Shown here piece by piece: positions 59,316 to 64,000 of a DNA stretch of 64,000 bases. Position 1 is the first letter of the stretch, and each line of letters begins with the position of its first letter. This stretch comes from CAZJYI01 sp964550025. GTDB taxonomy: Bacteria > Verrucomicrobiota > Kiritimatiellia > UBA8416 > CAYOBW01. A model generated the notes under the pieces. It was given only the letters and a program-made list of their open reading frames with translations, made no database searches and had not been told where the DNA came from. Position numbers and translations under genes: made by a program. The DNA is taken from NCBI GenBank assembly GCA_964550025.1, contig CAZJYI010000006.1:1-64000 (forward strand), written 5' to 3'.

Positions 59316-61153
59316 CGCATGATTTCCCCACGTTGCTTCGTCGTGACAATCGTCTCCGTAAAGGAGTTGATGGAGACGTATTTCGCAAAAAAGACCTCAA
59401 ACACGGCCCCGAGCAGGAACACACCGGTTCCTTCGAACGCGTCCTCGTCGAAGGTCAGTGCGATCTCCAACCCGCGCGCGAATGCGATCGGCCCGCGCGT
59501 TTTGATCCGCCGCGTGATGGGCTTGCTGCTGACGGATACCACACCCTCGATCTGCTTGCGGATCTGCGGGTCGTTCGCGTCGCCGTAGAGCTTGAGCAGG
59601 TCGCGCAGCGCCGCGGCGCCCTTGCCGTCGGGACTGTCGACGAGGGACAGGTAGTTGAGACAAAGGTGGTTGATGATGCGCCAGTTAGTCTTTCCCTGGG
59701 CGTATGACGGGTGAGGTGGTGTCGGTCCGGACAGGCAGCGCACGGCCGTAACGGGCGCGCTGACGTCCAGCGTGAAATCCGTTTCTCCGCGCCCGACGCC
59801 CATCTGCAGCGGAAGGTCGCGGTTCGTGCAAAGCGTCTCGATACCCAGTTGCCGAAGGTCAGAGCGGTAGGGCGCCGCCTTGGAGTCGACGAGCGACACG
59901 TACACCTCGCTGCCGCCGTAGCTCGAACGGCGTCCCCGCAGCTTCTCCCGGCTGGACATCAGCCGCGGCGTCCGGCTCACCGTGAAATAGGCGCCGCTGT
60001 CCACGTCGCCGTCGAAATCGCTTGCCGAGTAGAAAGGCGAAAACGGCTGTTCGTCGTCGGCGCGGACACCGTAGCCCAGGACCGAGAGCACGCGGTAGAC
60101 CTCAAAGTCGAGCGGTCGCGTGCGGTCGGGAACAACGTGGAACTCGGAGTACTTGTCGGAGAGGTGAATCCGGTCGGTCCGCTTGGGGAAGAGGTTGATC
60201 GCCGGGGTGCAGTGCAGGGCCAGGTTTCCCGCGTCGATCTGACCTTCCAGACCAAGGTCCTCCTCGTCCAGCAGAATGATCAGGTCGATCTCGTTGCCCA
60301 TGCAGCGCTGGAGGCTGGGCAACAATCCCCGGATGCGGAAGAACAGGAAACGCGGAGGAAAGGCAAAATACTCGTGCAGCAGACGATAGCCCTGGAAAGA
60401 CCGCGCCGAAACGGGCAGCAGCGCTTCGTCATCCTCGAACCCGACGCGCGTGATGTTGTCGCGCGGCAGAACGTGCTGCCACTGACGCGGCTTGTGGGAG
60501 GGCTGGACGACGATTTGCCGGCCGTGGCCGATGATCTGCTCGTAAATCTGCACGGGGATCTGCTCTGCGCCGCGGATGAAGAAGGTCAGGTCGTCGGCGG
60601 CGAGCTCGGAGAACGGCTGGTTCGGGCCGGTCTTCAGGCGGATGCGCATGCCGGCCTTGGCGGATGCCGCGGAAGCCGGCAGGTCGAGAGAGCCGAGCTC
60701 GCGCGTGCAGTACTCGGCCTCGGTGACTTCGATCGGCCACAGGACGACCGGGTGCCCCGTCCGGTATTCGCATGCCGTCCGGTCGTCGCGGCCAACGATC
60801 GAGCGCAACGTCGTGCCGCGCGGGACTTCGAAGCCGCCGGACAGGTCCCCCTGGACCATGTCGGGCTGAAGCTGCACGACCGCCATGGACGGCGTCGGCG
60901 CAAGGTAGTGCGGGTAGACTGTCTCGAGAATCTCCTGCGTGAACTCCGGGAACTCGGCGTCCAGCTTCAGGTGCACGCGGGCGGCCAGGAAGGCGAAGCC
61001 CTCCAGCAGGCGTTCCACGTAAGGATCGGCACAGGAAAACTCGTCCAGGGAAAGCCGGCTGGCGACTTTCGGAAACTCCTGGGCAAACTCTCCGGCGACG
61101 CCCCGCAGGTGCTGGAGCTCGCGATTGTAGTAGCTGAGCAGGCGTCTATCCAT
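59279..61153 (-). CDS. tssF: TssF, T6SS baseplate subunit
   Basis: 624 residues. It starts MDRRLLSYYNRELQHLRGVA, followed by GEFAQEFPKVASRLSLDEFS and PYVERLLEGFAFLAARVHLK, the family signature. FSPFYSASDFDG and YGDANDPQIRKQIEGVVSVS lie near the middle and end, and FARGLEIALTFDEDAFEGTG is C-terminal. TssF resembles phage gp6 and, with TssG, joins baseplate to sheath. The ATG overlaps the tssE stop by 8 bases. Usual length. Confidence 0.95.
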   Translation of the reverse strand: MDRRLLSYYNRELQHLRGVAGEFAQEFPKVASRLSLDEFSCADPYVERLLEGFAFLAARVHLKLDAEFPEFTQEILETVYPHYLAPTPSMAVVQLQPDMVQGDLSGGFEVPRGTTLRSIVGRDDRTACEYRTGHPVVLWPIEVTEAEYCTRELGSLDLPASAASAKAGMRIRLKTGPNQPFSELAADDLTFFIRGAEQIPVQIYEQIIGHGRQIVVQPSHKPRQWQHVLPRDNITRVGFEDDEALLPVSARSFQGYRLLHEYFAFPPRFLFFRIRGLLPSLQRCMGNEIDLIILLDEEDLGLEGQIDAGNLALHCTPAINLFPKRTDRIHLSDKYSEFHVVPDRTRPLDFEVYRVLSVLGYGVRADDEQPFSPFYSASDFDGDVDSGAYFTVSRTPRLMSSREKLRGRRSSYGGSEVYVSLVDSKAAPYRSDLRQLGIETLCTNRDLPLQMGVGRGETDFTLDVSAPVTAVRCLSGPTPPHPSYAQGKTNWRIINHLCLNYLSLVDSPDGKGAAALRDLLKLYGDANDPQIRKQIEGVVSVSSKPITRRIKTRGPIAFARGLEIALTFDEDAFEGTGVFLLGAVFEVFFAKYVSINSFTETIVTTKQRGEIMRWPTRAGIRHTL

Positions 61154-61652
61154 TGGTCCCCTGGTTTATGCGGCATTCGCCGGTTTCCAGATCCACTTCG
61201 GTCTTGATATAGAGCGATTCGGGTACGGGCCGGGCCCACAGGTCCCCGTGGACCTCGAGCTGGATCGCGCGGTTGCTCATGGCCGTGGGGTCCACGGCCG
61301 TCTTGACTGAGAGTGAATCGGGATTCACGCGCGGCTCGAAACGCCTGATGGCGTTGAGCATCTGCCGTTCCACGTCCTCCGCGCTCGATCCGGCCATGGT
61401 CATGCCCGTGACGTCCCGTACGCCGAAATTCAGCACCGACGTCGGCACTTCCTCAAACTCGTGCAGCCCGTCGCTCTCGACGTGCGAAGGCGTATTGAGC
61501 AACCACGCCAGGTCGCGCAAGACGGCCTGGCGATAGCGCGTCATGCTCATCACCCGCCGTTCGCGGCTTTCCTGTTTGCGGTGCGGCTCATCGTCCGTGA
61601 GCCTGTCCAGAAGACAGGGCTGCAGCCTCTCGAGGGGGGTGAGCTCAGCCAT
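61146..61652 (-). CDS. tssE: TssE, gp25-like T6SS baseplate protein
   Basis: 168 residues from the ATG at 61652, overlapping the tagJ stop by 8 bases. The gp25 fold signatures are RQAVLRDLAWLLNTPSH, PTSVLNFGVRDVTGM and MLNAIRRFEPRVNPDSLSVK, with FEPRV conserved. TssE initiates sheath polymerisation on the baseplate. Order tssC-tagJ-tssE-tssF-tssG-clpV matches classical clusters. Confidence 0.93.
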   Translation of the reverse strand: MAELTPLERLQPCLLDRLTDDEPHRKQESRERRVMSMTRYRQAVLRDLAWLLNTPSHVESDGLHEFEEVPTSVLNFGVRDVTGMTMAGSSAEDVERQMLNAIRRFEPRVNPDSLSVKTAVDPTAMSNRAIQLEVHGDLWARPVPESLYIKTEVDLETGECRINQGTNG

Positions 61653-62538
61653 TGCCTCCGCCTTCCTGCGGTTCTGCGGCCGGTGCCGGTTCGTCGCCGG
61701 CGTCGGCGGCTGCCGGTGGGGCCTGCGCCTCCGGCGCGTCGGCGGCGACCTCGTGATCGAGAGAAATGCTGCGCGCTTCAAGGAGGGGGATCTCGCCCCG
61801 GTCCGTTGCCAGCATGCGCTGCCCGATTCCGACGAAGTAGTCGCTTCCCCTGTCGACCCAGTCCGTCTTGCGGGCCATCCTGAAGGAACCGTCCTGCTCC
61901 TGTTCCGAACCGGGATAGCGGGTGGGGATCAGGCCGACGGTCTGGCCCTGGTTGGTCCACATGAAATGGGCGGGGGCCCAGACGACGTCGCGCAGGTTCT
62001 GTGGCGGTTCGATCACGAGCTCCGAGATGCACTCGAACGGCACCCAGTAGTACTTCCCGTCGATGATGGCCTCGAGCACCGGGCCAAGGCGCGGATCGGC
62101 GTCGGCAATCCACTCGAACGCCTGGTCGTTGATGCGGCCCGAGACAGTCTCTGCGGCCCCGAACGCCTCGTCGCGCAATTCCGCGGCCGCGGCGTGCTCC
62201 CCCTTTGCGAGCAGTTGCAGCGCCTGGGTCAGGCGCACGACCCACTCGCTGGGTTCCCCGAAAATGAGCGGCGAGCGCTTGCCGGCGAAGACATCCGCAC
62301 GCAGTGCCTCGCAATTCAGCGCCGTGCGGTACATCTGGGCCAGCATCCTGGAGTCGGGATCCAGTTCGGCGGCCACGTTCAGCTGCGTGATGGCCCGCTC
62401 CCATTGACCCAGGACGCTGAGCAACTGAAACAGAAAAACACGCAGGTCGGACTTGGACGGATTGGAGCGTATCTCGGCCTGCAGGGTCGACAGGGCTTGG
62501 TCAAGATCGCCTGTCTGAAGGTATTCCTCGGCATGCAT
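61645..62538 (-). CDS. tagJ: TagJ (ImpE-type), T6SS accessory protein
   Basis: 297 residues. N-terminal tetratricopeptide-like part (EYLQTGDLDQALSTLQAEI, RVFLFQLLSVLGQWERAITQ) and a C-terminal segment with WVPFECISELVIEPPQNLRD. These match the ImpE/TagJ family, which binds the TssB sheath subunit N-terminus and aids ClpV in some clusters. The last 45 residues are Ala/Pro/Glu-rich, like the clpV insertion, and unusual. Confidence 0.9.
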   Translation of the reverse strand: MHAEEYLQTGDLDQALSTLQAEIRSNPSKSDLRVFLFQLLSVLGQWERAITQLNVAAELDPDSRMLAQMYRTALNCEALRADVFAGKRSPLIFGEPSEWVVRLTQALQLLAKGEHAAAAELRDEAFGAAETVSGRINDQAFEWIADADPRLGPVLEAIIDGKYYWVPFECISELVIEPPQNLRDVVWAPAHFMWTNQGQTVGLIPTRYPGSEQEQDGSFRMARKTDWVDRGSDYFVGIGQRMLATDRGEIPLLEARSISLDHEVAADAPEAQAPPAAADAGDEPAPAAEPQEGGGNG

Positions 62539-62600
62539 TGAATGTCATTCCTTCCTTACACCAGCAGAACCGTGCCTCTCCGCTACCAGTATCCGCCATT

Positions 62601-62674
62601 CTCTTGTCTTCTTGACGGGATCCACAGGGTCTACCGGATGATCCTGTTGATCCTGTCAATCCTGTCCGAACTGT
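62601..62674. repeat. short-period repeat between tssC and tagJ
   Basis: On the minus strand GACAGGATT, GACAGGATCA and ACAGGATCAT follow in 9-11 base steps with decayed copies on either side. It is one of three different short-period intergenic repeats within the island. No gene is seen in 62539-62829. Confidence 0.6.
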
Positions 62675-62829
62675 CGCCCGGCTGCGGCCAAACCGTGTCG
62701 TCTTGCCATCACCGTGTTCAGCTCACTGCAACCTTGTCCTACGCGAAGCGGACCGGCGGCAGGTCCCCGCGCGCGATGGCGCGCGGACCCGGCCGACGGC
62801 CCTCTTCGCCCTGTTTCGTGCGTCCTCCC

Positions 62830-64000
62830 TTACGAACCGCCCTTGGCGGACGGAAGCTTGGATACCAAGCGCAGGGAGACGGTCAGTCCCTCGAGCTGGT
62901 AATGCGGACGCAGGAAGAACTTGGCGCTGTAGTACCCCGGAGCGCCCGGGACCTCTTCCACCTGGACCTCGGCCGCGGCCAGCGGGTATCTGGCCTTCAC
63001 GTCGTCGGAGGCCGTCGCGTCCGTGGTCACGTACTGCGTGATCCAGCGGTTCAGCCACTTCTGAACCTCGTCGCGCTCCTTGAACGAGCCGATCTTGTCG
63101 CGCACGATGCACTTCAGGTAGTGCGCAAAACGGCACGTGGCGAACAGGTACGGCAGGCGCGAGCCAAGCTGTGCGTTCGCCGTGGCGTCGGGATCGTCGT
63201 ACTCCGCCGGCTTGTGAAGCGACTGGGCGCCGACGAACACGCTGTAGTCCGTGTTCTTCCAGTGCGAGAGCGGCATCAGACCGTTCTTGGCCAGCTCGGC
63301 CTCGCGACGGTCCGTGATCGCGATCTCGGTGGGGCACTTCATGTCCACGCCGCCGTCATCCGTCGGGAACGTGTGGCAGGGCAGGCCTTCCACCATGCCG
63401 CCGCTCTCCACGCCGCGAATGGTGGAACACCAGCCGTAGGTCTTGAAGGCGCGGTTGACGTTCGTGGCCATCGCGAAGGCGGAATTGGACCAGCAGTACT
63501 TGCTGTGCTCGGCGCCCTCGGTGTCTTCCTCGAAATCGAACTCCTCGACGGGGTCCGTCTTCGAACCGTAGGGCAGGCGCGAGAGGAAACGCGGCATCGT
63601 CAGCCCGACGTACTTCGAATCCTCCGACTCGCGCAGCGAACGCCAGGCGGCGTATTCCGCGGTCTGAAAGATCTTGGTCAGGTCGCGGGGGTTGCCCAGC
63701 TCCTGCCACGTGTCCATGTTCATCAGGTCCGGCTCCGCGGCCGCGAGGAACGGCGCGTGGGCCGCGGCAGCGATCTGCGACATGCCGCCGAGGATCTCCA
63801 CGTTCTGCGGCGTGTGGTCGAAGTAATAGTCGCCAACCAGGCAGCCGTAGGGCTCGCCGCCGGGCGTACCGTACTCGTCCTCGTACATGCGCTTGAACAG
63901 CGGGCTCTGGTCCCAGGCCGTGCCCTTGAACTTCTTCAGCGTCTTGCCCAGGTCCTTCTTGGAGATGTTCATGACCCGGATCTTCAGGGTCTCGTCCGTC
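62830..64000 (-). CDS. tssC: TssC, T6SS sheath large subunit (5' end cut by window)
   Basis: C-terminal about 390 residues; the reading frame continues to the window edge (ETLKIRV before MNISKKDLGK), so the true start lies outside. Family signatures: DEYGTPGGEPYGCLVGDYYF, GLTMPRFLSRLPYG, EHSKYCWSNSAFAMATNVNR, WKNTDYSVFVGAQSLHKP and ATCRFAHYLKCIVRDK. TssC with TssB builds the contractile sheath; full-length members are about 490-500 residues, so about 105 residues are missing here. TssB is expected just outside. 291 bases separate it from tagJ. Confidence 0.95.
   Translation of the reverse strand, partial: TDETLKIRVMNISKKDLGKTLKKFKGTAWDQSPLFKRMYEDEYGTPGGEPYGCLVGDYYFDHTPQNVEILGGMSQIAAAAHAPFLAAAEPDLMNMDTWQELGNPRDLTKIFQTAEYAAWRSLRESEDSKYVGLTMPRFLSRLPYGSKTDPVEEFDFEEDTEGAEHSKYCWSNSAFAMATNVNRAFKTYGWCSTIRGVESGGMVEGLPCHTFPTDDGGVDMKCPTEIAITDRREAELAKNGLMPLSHWKNTDYSVFVGAQSLHKPAEYDDPDATANAQLGSRLPYLFATCRFAHYLKCIVRDKIGSFKERDEVQKWLNRWITQYVTTDATASDDVKARYPLAAAEVQVEEVPGAPGYYSAKFFLRPHYQLEGLTVSLRLVSKLPSAKGGS

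Noticed and set aside
1..64000. CRISPR arrays, rRNA, IS elements or phage integrase
   Set aside because: No direct-repeat array, no rRNA sequence and no transposase or integrase signature was seen; the T6SS genes are phage-like only through shared tail ancestry.

Overview
The window looks like a high-GC chromosome segment of a Gram-negative bacterium, most probably from the PVC superphylum (Kiritimatiellota, Lentisphaerota or Verrucomicrobiota). The reasons are a prepilin-like protein with an H-X9-DG type tail, a 2,574-residue secreted protein built from papain, FG-GAP, InlB-type B-repeat, RCC1 and cohesin-like modules, a NtrC-type two-component pair, and intergenic short-period repeats. This is inferred from gene style; no rRNA or other phylogenetic marker is present. 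More than half of the window (about 17-64 kb) is one large type VI secretion (T6SS) island.

Layout. 0.1-0.4 kb: a perfect sigma70-type promoter, a 33-codon basic ORF, tRNA-Cys and a terminator. 0.6-10.8 kb (minus): two secreted proteases. The upstream gene has a dockerin-like segment and an HEFFH zinc site, and is cut by an in-frame TGA. The downstream gene has a cohesin-like segment. 11-17 kb: an HMA metal-binding protein, a PAP2 phosphatase remnant, a prepilin-like protein, a divergent histidine kinase and NtrC-type regulator, a PIN toxin/partner pair with a substituted first catalytic acid, and an FmdB zinc ribbon.

17-24 kb (minus): VgrG1, PAAR, an FHA-DUF4123 fusion carrying a 36-bp tandem duplication, an ECF sigma factor, and Hcp with its own promoter; a second FHA-DUF4123 fusion follows. 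24.4-28.7 kb (plus): a hypothetical protein, a DUF2169 protein, an O-methyltransferase-like protein and a B12-type radical SAM protein. 28.7-44.9 kb (minus): VgrG2, a DUF4123 adaptor, two 'double-domain' proteins each lying upstream of a zinc-metalloprotease-like effector candidate (one with two chitin-binding-like modules), a secreted PQQ-type beta-propeller, a small Ig-like protein, PAAR, a Trm112-like zinc-ribbon methyltransferase, and, at the upstream end, a putative effector, a PKMT-type methyltransferase and a membrane protein. 45-49.7 kb (plus): an RHS protein with a GIY-YIG-like C-terminal toxin and a likely immunity protein. 49.8-64 kb (minus): TssC (cut by the window edge), TagJ, TssE, TssF, TssG, ClpV, VgrG3, two DUF2169 proteins, a one-TM protein and a PAAR-like/TM protein, many with overlapping start/stop codons.

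Together the island encodes sheath, baseplate and recycling parts, three VgrG spikes, three PAAR-type tips, three DUF4123-type and three DUF2169-type adaptors, and at least three effector candidates. Its most unusual part is a modification cassette (radical SAM plus up to three methyltransferases) embedded among the spikes. TssB, TssK, TssJ/L/M and TssA are not seen; they may lie outside the window. All functional assignments come from reading motifs by eye, with no database search.
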